A stretch of DNA of 63,650 nucleotides from Nymphaea colorata (lineage: Eukaryota; Streptophyta; Magnoliopsida; Nymphaeales; Nymphaeaceae): NCBI RefSeq assembly GCF_008831285.2, contig NW_022204830.1, positions 1 to 63,650 of the forward strand, in the 5' to 3' direction. Below the pieces are notes generated by a model. It was not told the origin of the DNA. It saw nothing but the letters and a program-made list of their open reading frames with translations, and did not search any database. Positions 24,001 through 35,186 of the stretch are shown here, one piece after another (within the stretch, counting starts at the first letter, position 1; every line of letters begins with the position of its first letter). Made by a program: the position numbers and the translations under genes.

Positions 24001-27000
24001 AAGTGCATCCTCCTCCGAAGGTTCCATTGGTATCGTTAACAGTGCCTGTGGGGCAGTTATTGGTGCATCTTCCAGGAAGAGTGGTGCCATAGGCAATATC
24101 AATGATGTATCCATTGAGCAATTGGCGCAGTAAGTTGAGTTGATTGAGCATCCATTACAACTGACGCTGCAATTGACGCATTTCAAGAGGAGCTATCGGC
24201 GAATTGATATGATTCGCACTGCGATGCAAAGACGCAGGAGTTGTATCTCGAGATAGGTATAGGATGTCCCATTTTTGCAACTAGTGCAATAGATATTAGT
24301 TCTGAACAGTAAAGCAGTTAGATTGCAAAGCGTGCAAACGTTGCCAGTGTCTTTGAAATACCCGTCAGGACAGACTGCCAGCATGTGTTATTAAACAGAT
24401 AGAATGGACCTTGGCCTCCGACGGTGGTATTGATGCAACTCATGCAGAAAGTCCCAGTTCCTGCGCAACTATAGCAAGGACTCGTGCACTGGATGCAGCT
24501 ATTAGAAGCGTTATAGAAATTTGCATCGCATGAGATACACAAGTTCCAATCGATGTTGAGTAGAAGTATCCTCCGTAGTTAAAGGTCTTGTCATACCTGT
24601 GCCTACTGAGTAACAAGAAGAACAAGAACCGTTGGCATGGCAAGTTCCACAGCGGTTGTTCACATTTGTGCATGCTAGATAGAATGTGGCATTAGCTGTG
24701 GCATTGGTGCTAGATGTTACGTTGGCCTGCACTGAATCAACTGGCTGCCCTGTACTTGTATAGGTATTGACGAGGAACGGCTCAGCGTTATAGGTTGTCC
24801 ATAATTGGGGAGACCGATAGCTTCCATTGGCCACGGTGAAACTGATGGAGGAGATATTGCTGAAGACGTTGCCTGACACTCTCTCGGCCACTCTCAAGAG
24901 ATAGCCAGAGGTGTTATTGTTGGAGCAGAAGAGATTAGTGTCTGTGCAGAGCGACCCAGTCATAGTTGATAAGTTACTTGTGTTTGTGACTGTTACTGTA
25001 CTGTTCAAGACAAAACCGTACTGAGAAGGAATAGTGACGACTATTATATCACCTGCGAAGAGTCGATTGGTTGGAGTCACAGTTAGGGTGAATTGCTGCA
25101 GCTGGTTCAACTGAGAAGGGCCTTGCAGCTCATTGATGCTCAAGGTGACTGTTCTGATCATGTTGGTTTGGGTGTTTGGAAGCGGCGTGAGGACTGCTGA
25201 GCTGATGTTGCAAAAAGTGGAACCGGACTTTTCGAAAATACGGAAGTAGATAAACCCGGCTGGTCGAAAGATCTGGAGAGAATGATGCTGTTGATGGAGT
25301 AAGTGTAGGAAGTGGATGCTGCAAGAGCACTGGCAAGGGTGGTGGTGAGTAGCCTGGAGTTAGTTGCATCGATTGCACAACTGCCTGCTCCACCGATAGT
25401 GCAGGTGAGAGAAGAGGAGAAATACATTTAGGTATTGCTGTTGCCGGTGGTTTGCAGTTCTGTGGTGATGATATCACTGGTGTTCATGGGGGCAGGAGGA
25501 GTGATGAGGAAGGTGGCCACTGTGGGATTGCCATTGATACGAGGACTGATTGAGCTGGTAATGCTCAAGCTCTTGTCCTCGACGGTATTGGTCAGCGGCA
25601 CATCGGTGGCACTGGATTGCTCAATAGCGCTGCCATCGTTGGCATAGGTGGTCATCAGCGCATAGACAGTCTTGAAGGAATAGTAGTTGCGGAGAGAAGT
25701 AATGGTGATGGTGATGATGGTCCCTGATGACAAGTCGCTGGTGATTAGGCTTGAAAAGTTGAATGTTAGCACGTGGGAGGAGTTGACTGCAGAAGTTGGG
25801 ATGATTGTCTGGAATGGAAGAGTGGAGTTGTTGGTGTATTTACTGAGAATTGAACCAGGTTGGAAGAACTCAGGACCATATAGGAGGGGAAAGTAATAGT
25901 CAGGTAGCCGTTAGCTTTGAACTTAGATGTCACAACGTAAGTGATAGTGTACGGCGTATATTCCATGTTGTGGTGCTGTTCCTTGATACTTTGAAATTCC
26001 CAAACGAAATAGTGCCGATGGCGGGAGTCATAGTAAGTCCAGTCAGTAGAGAACTGTCATCAACAGGGTTCACTAGCTCGCTCGAGCTGAAAAAGGTCTA
26101 AAAGAGGAAGCTGCCTGTTTGCTTGACTGAATCGGATTGAGGATGTTAGGTATGGAGACCATGAATGAGGTGTTGCTGAAGAATGTGCCGGTGAAGAGGT
26201 TGGTAATGAAGATAACGTTGGCTGGATTCACTACGCAGGAGTTGTTGCCAATTGATCCTCCCAAGGATGAGGTAACCGTAGCTGTGCAGCTGCCAGCAGC
26301 CAGCAGAAGATCGGAAGGCAGGGTAATCTTTAAAGCGCCGCCAGTACTTAAGGGGTTTCTTACAGTAACAGTGAAATTGTATGTGGCTAATGCTGAGACC
26401 GTAGAGGAGAGAGGATTAATGACGACGGACATGAGAGTGTTAGGCCTGACGGTGAAGGTAGCCTTGCCACTGGCGTACGAATTCCTATTTCTAAAGACTT
26501 GCAAGAAGACAGTCTTGACTCCACTATTAACCATCGATCTAATAGTGATTCCATTGGATTGGATTATGCTTGTATTGGTACTGAATGTATCACTGTTGCT
26601 TGAAACGGGGTAAGTTACACCGTTGGTGATGTTGGTAATAGAGAATTGGTTAGTCATGCCTGTGATCAATCCGCCTGTTCCCCGAGTTTGAAGTAAGACG
26701 GAGAGATAGCTGGTGCTTGTACTATCAACGATAAAGTTAAAAGTGTCGGTTGCAAAGGTAAGCTAAATGGGAGTAGTATAGCTAATGGTCGGCCTCAGTG
26801 AATTACCCACATAGAAAGTTGAGGGAAAGTGACCGAAACAGTTATCGGGAAATCAGTCACAGACAGACTGCAACTTCTAGTGTCAATTGCATTGAAATAG
26901 GAAGTAGTATAGATAGTGGTCAAAGTGATGGAATATGTGTTGGTGGCAGTCGTTGGAGGACTCATCAAAAAATTACCTGAAAAAGTGAAACCACTGCCGC

Positions 27001-27732
27001 CACTTGCGCTAGAAGAAAAGAAAGAAGAAAGAACGAAGTATTGTCCACCATTGGTGATCAAAGTGCTACCGTTGAGCATTGAATTAGACTGGGTGTTGAT
27101 GCTGGTGAGGGTGCTGCCAATCGTATACCCGACACTGTTAATTGCAATGATCCACCGGCCGGAATGGTATTTTTGGGCGTCATTTGCACGGTAACAGTCG
27201 AAAGAGAGTTGGTGTAATTGGTGAGAAGGTGACAGTGCAGGCAGTGAGGAATCCGCAGTGAGCCCTTGATGGTGTTGCTGCCACTGGAGTAGAGACTATT
27301 ATCACCTTGAGGTAGTAGTTGTAATTAAGGGTGAAATTGTCGATGTAGGGAGGATTCTGGAGAGTGATTTCGAAGGTGAGCGAATCGCCGAAAGTGCCAA
27401 GGGCTGCTATCAGTCCAGATGTCCATTTGAAACTTATCTGGTTGCTTGCGCTGACGTAGCAGCTCAAGATGTACTGGTTGGCTACCGTCTACTTGCAGTT
27501 GCTGATATTGGTATTGTTGGTGAAGGTGTAGGGCGGGCTTTGGAAGGTGAGCTACGCAGTTCCCTCCTGCGACCATGCGCCGCTATCCACCAGTTGGATC
27601 GAGTAGACCGAAAATTGGTTTACTGTGGTGGTGAAACCGACGGGAAAATGGTTGCGGAGAGGCAGAGCGAGAGAGGAGCGCGAAGAGGAGGGGTAACAGG
27701 AGGGAGGAGTGCGGAGGAGCGGGGAACCTCAT
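21008..27732 (-). CDS. Giant cysteine-rich multi-pass surface protein
   Basis: About 2,200 residues from ATG 27732 to TGA 21008. A signal peptide (LLLPLLFALLSRSAS) is followed by a long Ser/Thr/Asn-rich beta-type ectodomain, 27.6-24.7 kb, built of repeated units with phrases like FTVTVRNPLSTGGALKITLP. Furin-like Cys-rich repeats occupy 24.6-23.7 kb (for example CISCDANFYNASNSCIQC). Several transmembrane segments (23.6-22.9 kb) follow, then a cytosolic tail of ~600 residues, highly charged with acidic runs (22.8-21.0 kb). Asn-x-Ser/Thr sites are abundant in the ectodomain. Ciliates have large families with this ectodomain-Cys-multi-TM layout; the precise function is not known. Numerous one-base frame breaks make residue counts approximate. 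Confidence 0.8.
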
Positions 27733-27860
27733 TGGGACTTTATTATCTATTCAAATTAAATTATAACATGCACCATCGACCCATAAATCCCGCTGTGCAA
27801 CCACAGCACCCCAGCTTATGCCTGCCAGTTGCCTGATAGTATTGAATATAATGATGCAGA

Positions 27861-28714
27861 TCATTCTCCTCGTAAGTCATAGACTCGCTCCGATTTGTGA
27901 GAATTTGGTCCCTACCGTGACGAGGTGTGTTCCCTTGAATACTCTCTTTCAGGCTTCCAGCTTTCCTGTTCATGGTCGTTTGCTCCAGAATTCTGCCTGT
28001 TCCGGATATTTATGTGGGTTTCGAAGCTCTTGACGATTTCTTTCCAGTCGATGGCAAACTCAAACTCTGCTTTCTTCTGCAAATCGCGATACGTCCGAAC
28101 ATGCCGTTATAGCTCTCCTCCAGCTTCTATGCATCGATCTGGAAGACCTTCTTGATGGCTGCCGGCTGTCCGCTCCCTTGGAGGGCTCCCCGCAGCATCC
28201 CTACCTCCTCAGTCAGCTTCTCCATCTCAGTCCGCATGCGCGCCAGGTCGTCAAAGCCCAAACTGCCGAGCAGGTGTCCGCGCATGATGGCGACCCACTC
28301 GTCGACTGCCTTCACGAGGTCCCTGCGCATGTCATCGACCCTCTCCAGCGCTCTCCTCCTGAGTGCATCGACGTCGACCTGAGCTGGATTGTTCCTGGCC
28401 ATGACTCCTGCGATGTGTTCTAATTTGGCGTCCATTTCTGCTCGCATCTGCTTGACGCTGCTTATTTTGGGGATGATGTTTGCCTCGCGGTGCAGCTACA
28501 GGTGCTAGCCTATGCACTCCGCGCAGAGCAATTAAACGCATTCGAGGCAGAGGTGGCGGACCACCTACGAAGGGTGAGTGTCGCAGTTGCTGGAGTGAAG
28601 ATTAGGCGCAGTCTAGCGTACAGTGCTGGCTGCGGGTAGGAAGGATCTTGAGTTGGTATGCGCGTAGGGTGAGGAGGAGTGGAGACTCGTATATTTCTTA
28701 TTTAAAAAGTTCAT
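27861..28714 (-). CDS. B-box zinc-finger coiled-coil protein
   Basis: ATG 28714 opens a clean frame of about 190 codons. The N-terminal ~45 residues are disordered and Ser/Pro-rich. A B-box-type zinc finger follows at about residues 48-85, with ligands C-D-x-H, CLEC, CAEC and a closing H-x-x-x-x-H pair. The remainder is a long amphipathic coiled coil (AEMDAKLEHIAGVMARNN and EKLTEEVGMLRGALQ). One frame break near 28060 leads to a final charged segment (EFEFAIDWKEIVKSFETHI) ending at TGA 27861. The B-box plus coiled-coil order is that of TRIM-like proteins, but no RING precedes it. Inferred role: protein-protein scaffold. It is divergent from the MGS-protein gene, 15 bp away. Confidence 0.75.
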
Positions 28715-28729
28715 GAGTTATAATAATTG

Positions 28730-29690
28730 ATGGGCAGCGCTGAGTCCTCCTATTAATAGCGCTTCCACAAGCGGTACGCCTTCGTGCAGCCCCTCCAGGA
28801 TCGAAACTACGGCGCCGTCAAGATCTACCGCAAGCGGGAGCTCAACTTCGACTACGTCGCCATACTCGAGCGCAACCTCCCCAAACAGAACCTTACTCAA
28901 ACCCAGAAGGAACTGGAAATGGTCAGACAGAGCTTCGCGCAGGAACAACAGCCAATGCTGCTCAGGGTTTTTCATTTTAGGAGTTCCAGAGTAAGTTAAC
29001 ATTCACGTAGACTCGCAATGCGGCGGACAGGGACTCAGGGTCTATATGGAATACCTCAACTTTAGCCTTCGCGATGAGATCGCACAGCGCAGGAGCAGTT
29101 TCCATGGGTTTAGCCTCGAAGAAGTAGCATACGTTCTCCACAGCGCCATCGACACCTTCCAGCACCTCCAAGGTATCCCCGCTAATAGCTAGCAATGGGA
29201 AGTTCCCACCTATCGCTTAGAGCCGAAACCATCTTCATCACGGTGAAGGCTTCCTCAGGTTCAGTCCGGTGAGGGTGATTGACTTCTAGGAGCCGGAGAG
29301 TGGAGAATGCGATTGTATTCCGCGGCCAGTGGTGCAGCACTACTTCCAGAAGACAGAAAGGCAATTCCTGATTTAGCTGAAAAACCTACTGCACTAGCTA
29401 GTGTCCATTTGTCCGCGAAGCGATCCTTACTTCAATAGGAGCTACTAGCTGCTGGCGAACGTAAACCACTCGCGCACCATCGCCCACATGCAAGCCTTCC
29501 TCCCTCCCCTGGCCATCGACTGCCTCCCCGTCGCCAAAAAGGCACCAGAGTCGACCTAGCTTTCGACTGTGCGCGAACCGCCTCGGTGTCACTGCAGCAA
29601 TCAGCTGCCCGATCAAGCGCAGTCTAAGGGACTCGCAGGGGCAGTTTCCGCACTGATCAGTAGGCATGATTGTTGGATGGCTGATGCATA
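28730..29690 (+). CDS. Kinase-like (probable pseudokinase) protein with MGS N-terminus
   Basis: ATG 28730 gives M-G-S-A-E-S, a possible N-myristoylation start. The next residues resemble the glycine-loop and beta-3 part of a kinase fold (YGAVKIYRKREL). The middle (GGQGLRVYMEYLNFSLRDEI, about 29010-29070) resembles the hinge and alpha-D of ciliate kinases, followed by a helix of the type that precedes the catalytic loop. Where an HRD/HGD loop is expected there is only GIPANSQQW, and no DFG is visible, though RVIDFQEPES near 29275 might occupy that place. The C-terminal 150 residues are unrecognised. Two to three frame breaks (28970, 29230, 29390). The 3' end is approximate and meets the convergent gene. 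Inference: a catalytically inactive kinase relative. Confidence 0.5.
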
Positions 29691-29699
29691 TCATGTATA

Positions 29700-31915
29700 T
29701 CAGGATTTGTAATGGGCTAGGTCTGCCTGCAGGTCGGGATCGATGCTGCCCTCGTACTTGGAGAAGTTATACTATCCGCCGTATTTGACTTCTGAGCTGA
29801 TTCTGCCGTAGTTTTCCTCGATGTTGCGGTGGCTGTCCTGGTAGTTGGAGGCAGCCTACTGCGAGTAGGTCTCCTGAGGCAGGTAGTTGAAGTATTGCTT
29901 GGGGGATCCTTCGGAGGGATTGGCCTTGACGTAGGAGGGCGTGTCTGCCACTTGCGAGTAGCTGCGTTAAAAGACTTTACACTTCGTAGTCGCCGCGACT
30001 GGCGTTCTTGAGCTGGTTGAGGAGGGCGAGGAAGTCGGCGGAGGACTTGCCGTCGTCAGCGGGCGTGAACTTTTCCTCCTGGACGTTGACGCTGTAGGGG
30101 ACGGCCCTTGCGTAGGTGTTGAGGTTGTCGTCGACTGGCTCTGAGGAGCGCTTGGGAAGGCCTCCTCGTAGGCGTAGGAGGGACTGGCGGTGGTGGGAAG
30201 GTATTGGTTTCGTTGACCTTGGAGTTGTCCTTGATCTCAATGGTCTGGGAGATGACTCGCTGCTGCTGCAGTCTGCTTTAGTTTTGCGGGAAGACTTCAG
30301 TTGACGATTTCCTTTCTGCTTGGCTGTTTTTCAATGTATTGGACATTGGGTTGTACATTTTGGGGAGGAATAGGGACCACATTGCTTGTAGTTTGATTGG
30401 CGTAGATAGGAGGTTGCTGTTGACGTTGGAACTGATAAACTTGTTGCTGCTGAGGCTAGTATTGAGCCTTTGGCTGAGAATACACATTTCTTTGCTAAGA
30501 AATACTATATGCGGATACGGAATCTATACTATCTTTTAATATTATCGTCGTGAGAAATCTGTTGAGGAGGAATTTGTTGAGGGATTTGCTGTGGGACAGG
30601 CTGAGAGGGAATAAACACTTGCTGCTGAGGAACTGGTTGGGAGATAAAGACTTGGTGTTGAGGAATCGGTTGAGGAGGAAGGATTACTTGTTGTTGAATC
30701 TGCTGTGGTGGTAAAGACTGTTGTGGAATGATTTGCACAATTCTTTGCTGTTGGGGATTACCTGGATATAGCAGTCGGCTATATAACTCTGTGATGCAAT
30801 TGCACGAGTTCTCCTCTCTCCAATTGCTGTTGCTGCTGCACCTGAGAAGTAATGCTGAAAAGTGGCGGGGCATTAACTCTGGAGCCTACTGGTGGCTCTA
30901 TGACTCTTTGGTGGATCTGCACTGGCTCTCCCCTCTATAGCTGCTGTTGCTGCTGCACCTGCGAAGTGATGCTGAAGAGCTGTGGCTGTGCGTTCGCTCT
31001 CGACCCAAGCGAGTTGGCCAGCTGGACGTCGATAGGGTCTACCTGGGATAGACTCTTTCGGGAGCGTAAGCAGGCGCAGTGCTGCTCTGGACTTTGCCTA
31101 TTTTGGACTGGTAGGCGCGCTCGCTGAGTCTCAGGCTCTGCTGTTCGAATCCGTAGCTGCCGTTGCTCCTGCACCAGTCGTTGATGAGGTGCGCTCCTCC
31201 TGCAGAGTGGACGCACTGCAGGTTCAGAGGGACGAATGATTCAGTGTACTTCTTGGCGTAATCCTTGAACTGGCCAGTCACGCTGTCGAAGGTTGCTGAT
31301 TTGTCTGGTATTCCGATGGCTTCACCGAGCGGAGGCACGTTGGGAGGGTAGCTTTCCCTATCCTCGCTCTGGAAGACCAGCGCGAGAATGTCCTGCAGCA
31401 TTTCATACTCTGGGACGTTGCGGAGGCCTGTCACCTGGGTGCTCTCGAAGGCGGTGTTGAGCCACACTTTCACCTGGCCTCTCTCGTTAATTCCCACTGC
31501 TACTCATCCACTCTGAAAATCCTACCACGTTCGATAGCTGTCTGAAGCCCTGGAGGCAAGCGTCGAGCAGGTGGATAATGTCTGGGAAGGGGATATCTTC
31601 CAGGTTGGACAGTCTGAGAGGAATGCGTTAGATGAAGACTTTGGCTAAATGGGGAGAAAGTTACTGCCTTGGCGATCTGTGCAGCATCCGAAGCCATCTT
31701 GGCTGAGGATGTAGGCGCCGACTAGGTAGGATTATGTCTGCGCAGGGCGTATAGTTGTCGGGTGCGTGCATCTTCTGGATCCTGTACGTAGTATTGTTCA
31801 AGCTGGTAGGCAGGGTTATCCCTGTTCTCCCAGACGGTGAGGTGGTCGACTGTCTCGGCCACCCGCCAGGTCTTGTTGAATTCGCTCTCGCTGATCTCCG
31901 AATGAGATGACCCAT
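29700..31915 (-). CDS. Kinase-like N-terminal part plus Gln/Pro-rich tail, MGS N-terminus
   Basis: If one G is missing at the start (ATG 31915), the protein begins M-G-S-S-H-S, again myristoylation-like. It runs through HLTVWENRDNPAYQLEQYYV, and a later strand pair GINERGQVKVWLN (about 31455) sits where kinases have the catalytic-loop/DFG strands. A C-terminal-lobe-like segment with Cys and aromatic residues follows to 31100. From about 30950 to 30200 the chain is low-complexity Q/P/S (many TAA/TAG codons read as Q, for example PQQIPQQIPPQQI). The last ~85 residues are Tyr/Ser/Asp-rich, ending at TGA 29700. Probably a paralogue of the convergent gene at 28.7 kb, by start and layout. Several frame breaks. 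Confidence 0.5.
30530..30760 (-). repeat. Gln/Pro codon repeat within the gene
   Basis: Imperfect 15-30 base units, seen on the forward strand as repeated ttgttg/gaggaa phrases, encode degenerate P-Q-Q repeats on the reverse strand. The variation between units argues for coding low complexity rather than a recent tandem satellite. Confidence 0.6.
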
Positions 31916-32030
31916 ATTCAATCAAATCTATCTATCAATAACACCAATAAACCCAATAAAAGCATCTCCATCAACACAGGTAGGATAATACACCCGTGGA
32001 GGGCTAGAACAAATGGATGGAGATATTAGG

Positions 32031-34180
32031 TCATGAAATCATAATGATCATTAAAAGCACATGTATTTGGATTAGTCTGTCCAGAGTGTTGAGAGTGACT
32101 TTGCTTTATTTTTAATCCTGCCAGATACTGAATTGACTTCCTCTTCATAGGCTCATCTATATAGATACAATTTACTGTTTTGTTATTTCTTTCGTAGGAC
32201 TGAAGGTATTTTCCCCAGCTTGGCTAGATGGCTATGCGGTCATGTTTGTTCTGGAGCATTTGTTCGATTGAATTGACCATTTCCTAGTTGACTGAGCTGA
32301 GTTCCCCCATCCCCTCTCGACTTCTTTCTATTCTCTATCAGCTCTATATCTCTTCGTTGGCTATGAACGCTATCTGGTGGCTTTCCCCATTGGACTGGCG
32401 TGATTCCTCCTTCGCTCATCCTCCTCGATGATGCTTTCGTGGGACAGTATTGTACTTCTGTGGCTGTGGTTTTTTTTGTTTTTGCTGAAGTAATCGGTGT
32501 CCTTGGCGAAGCTGTCCAGCTTCGAGAGGTGAGGATCGTTGGGTCGAGCTATAGATTTTTGCTGTGGTGACTCATTTCGTGTGTGGCATATTGGACCTAG
32601 CTCATCTTCGATGCTCTTCAGTTTGTATCCTGCAGGACATTTTTCGTTCTTTCTACGTTATTTGATCTTTCAGATGACTTCATCAGATAGTAGGTCCTTG
32701 ATGCTACTTTTCCGTGTATTCTGACTTTTTTTTGTAGTCTTTTTTCCCTAGTCTGCTTGAGACGTGGATTTCTCATCGGCTTGCTCTTCTCCTGCTACGG
32801 CCTCTCTTTGCACCTTCTCTATCTCCGGTGGTAGTAGTGCCCTGGTGTGCGATCTCCTTCCTCATTTTCTCCATTCGGAGGATATCTTATCCACTTTCTG
32901 CTTCTAGTGGCTGCTTTTCTCACGCTACCTCTTGAAGAACTATTTGGATATGGCTGTGTTGAAGCCCTAGACATTGGGTCTCGTTGGAAATGGCGATTCC
33001 GCCTCGTCGATTTAGTTTCCTTGGGGTGAGGGTGAGGAAGGGAGGCTTATGGTGTTTATTATCGTTATTTTCCTTCTCTTTTCCCTTGAGTTGAGCCATC
33101 TTGCGTCCTCTTCTTCTCGCTTGGCTACTTCTTCCTGATCTTCTGAACTTTTCCTTCTTGAGGTTAACTGGTTCTTTTTTTGCGTTGGCATTCGCTTCTT
33201 CCACATTTTTGCTTGTCCCTTCTGGCGTTAAGCTCCTCCTCATACTTCTTCTCCATTTCCAAAAACTCTTTATTTTGCGTTCTAATTTTTCGTCTCTTCC
33301 TTCATGCGCTGTTCCTCTCCTTCTTGCGACGGGCTGCCTCTTCTCTTCTTCAGCTACTGTTGCAGCTCAGCTTCTAGTTTTGCCTTTATTACGACTTTTT
33401 ACTTGGAGATGATTTGTCTGGAACTTCTTTTAGAATTTGAGGAGGTCTTCCGCCCTTGCGAAAGACGCTCTCTAGATTTACTCCATCCTGTTCGGCTCAG
33501 TATTCTCTTGAGGCTTTACCTTCCCTCCTTTATTGAGCCTCCTTCCTGGGGCATCCTGGCTTCAGGTGGAGGGGGAAGAGGGGGTAGTAGAGAGGTTGTT
33601 GCATTTGTGGCTCCATTTGCGGGGATGCTCATAGCCCATCTGTCTTGGGGTAATCTCGATCTTCCCCATGTAGTTGATGCGTTGTCAGTGACTTTGACGT
33701 AACCGTAGGGGCTGGTGGAGCATATTGCTGACCCACGAAAGTCACGTTATTGTAGGCGCCCTGGAGGAACTCGGGGTGGGGATCCTGCGGTAGCCCTGGA
33801 ACTATCTCCCTGGTTGCCACGCTGCTGCTCTCCCTCCGCCAGTTGAAGTTGTAATTGCTCGTTGACCATGCTGTTTCGCTCTGACTCTCTGTTTGGCTTT
33901 CTCTGGCGCGGATCAGCAGCATTGTTCAGTTTGTTAGGCGCTCCGCTTCCTATTTTTCCGAAGGGGTTATAAGCCTGATCGCTCTTAAACCGCTCTAAGC
34001 TTATCTCAACCTACTGGGAGGCTGCACCATTCTTTGGGCAGAAGGCTAGGGAAGAATAGTGGGCTCCATCGCAGGTGTATGCTACCATCTCTGAGCCTTC
34101 TTCTCGTCTTCTCGTTATTTGATCTTTTTAGGGGAAGTTGTACCTGCTGTATGCTGGCGAAGCAATTCGCCGTATTTCAT
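32031..34180 (-). CDS. Charged coiled-coil protein, unknown
   Basis: ATG 34180 begins MKYGELLRQHTAGTTSPKKI. After one shift the chain reads as a folded-looking stretch with the phrase YNPFGKIGSGAPNKLNNA, then a Pro/Gln-rich linker. From 33450 to 32300 it is K/E/R-rich and mostly helical, consistent with a long coiled coil. The C-terminus regains order (HDRIAIQPSWGKYLQSYE, then a tail) and ends near TGA 32031. No enzyme motif, signal peptide or membrane span is evident. The forward strand over this segment shows only leucine/phenylalanine-rich shadows. At least four frame breaks. Inferred structural or cytoskeletal role, with low certainty. Confidence 0.55.
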
Positions 34181-34251
34181 CTTTTATTCTTGCTGAGCAT
34201 TCGAAACCGAGGTAGTTAGGTATAAATAATATATTCGCTGCAGGAGAGCAA

Positions 34252-35015
34252 ATGCATCGATAGTCCAGATCTATACAGCATCAATAGTGCCAATAGGCGG
34301 GTGGGTAAGTTGGATAATAATATAACTTGCATGAGTGAGCTGCAATCGAGCAAAACTTTCAAGATCCGCAAGACTCTTCGCCTGCAACGCACGCAGGAAG
34401 CCCAGGAGCAGGAGGAAGTTGCCAATTTGAATGATCTACGCTTGAAGGACTCCGAGAATCTTTAGAACAGACAGCAGCAATAACAAACTTGGGGTATTCC
34501 ATATGTAATGCAGTGGAAGAGAGGCAGGGAATCTCAGCTAAGTAGTACGAGAACGACGAGGAGTAATTGAACTGTTTCCGCTTCCCTCACAGTTCTTTCT
34601 GCGGTTGTGAGAGTAACTGCCTGATCGAAAACTTTGACGCCCACGAGGTGGCTCCCAACCTATACTTCGGGGTTTCGCATCAGGCTTAAAGGTGAAGGCG
34701 CTGCTCGAGCTGGGCGTCACCCACATCCTCAACGTCACCAGCAAGGAGTACACCAAGCGCAACAAATACTTCGAGTACCTCACCATCGACCTCCACAACA
34801 ACACCGAAGAAGACGTCAAGAAGTTCTACCGACTCACCAACCGCTTCATCAAGAACGCACTCACCAGAAGAGGAAAGGTCTTCATCCATGCCTCTGATCT
34901 GCAGCTGGCGGCAGTAGTGGCCATGGGGTATCTGATTGGAGTGGCCAAGATACCCATGAAGCAGAGTCTGCAGTTGGTGCTTTATGGAAAGTTGGAAATG
35001 CGCCTCACTTTATGA
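34252..35015 (+). CDS. Dual-specificity phosphatase fold lacking the catalytic Cys and Arg
   Basis: The N-terminal ~100 residues are charged, Q-rich and probably disordered, followed by a Cys-rich stretch (near 34590). The C-terminal half is a dual-specificity phosphatase fold: APNLYFGVSHQA, then LELGVTHILNVTSKEYTKR, YLTIDLHNNTEEDVKKFYRL and a final helix GYLIGVAKIPMKQSLQLVL, ending at TGA 35015. Where the family has H-C-x5-R-S, the sequence reads H-A-S-D-L-Q-L followed by AAVV: no Cys, no Arg, and two residues short. The surrounding frame is unbroken, so this is not explained by a simple shift. Inference: a pseudophosphatase that binds rather than cleaves phospho-ligands, like STYX proteins. 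Start is approximate. Confidence 0.75.
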
Positions 35016-35186
35016 AGCAAATCGAAAGCTACGATTTAGAAAAAATGGCTTTTGTCTCATTAACAAGGGAGTGAATCATGCCTCATTTCATTATCATCAT
35101 TATCGCTTATGCCAGCTTATCCTCATCTTCCCATTTCATCTTGTTTCCATGTGGTTGGCTTTAATATCTGATAATATTAATATCTA

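Noticed and set aside
23763-24092. Forward frames over the giant Cys-rich gene (also 26137-26613)
   Set aside because: The reverse strand carries a coherent signal-peptide, Cys-repeat and membrane-span protein; the forward frames have no domain logic.
30530-30760. CRISPR or satellite array
   Set aside because: Units are degenerate and short with no spacers; they encode Q/P low complexity.
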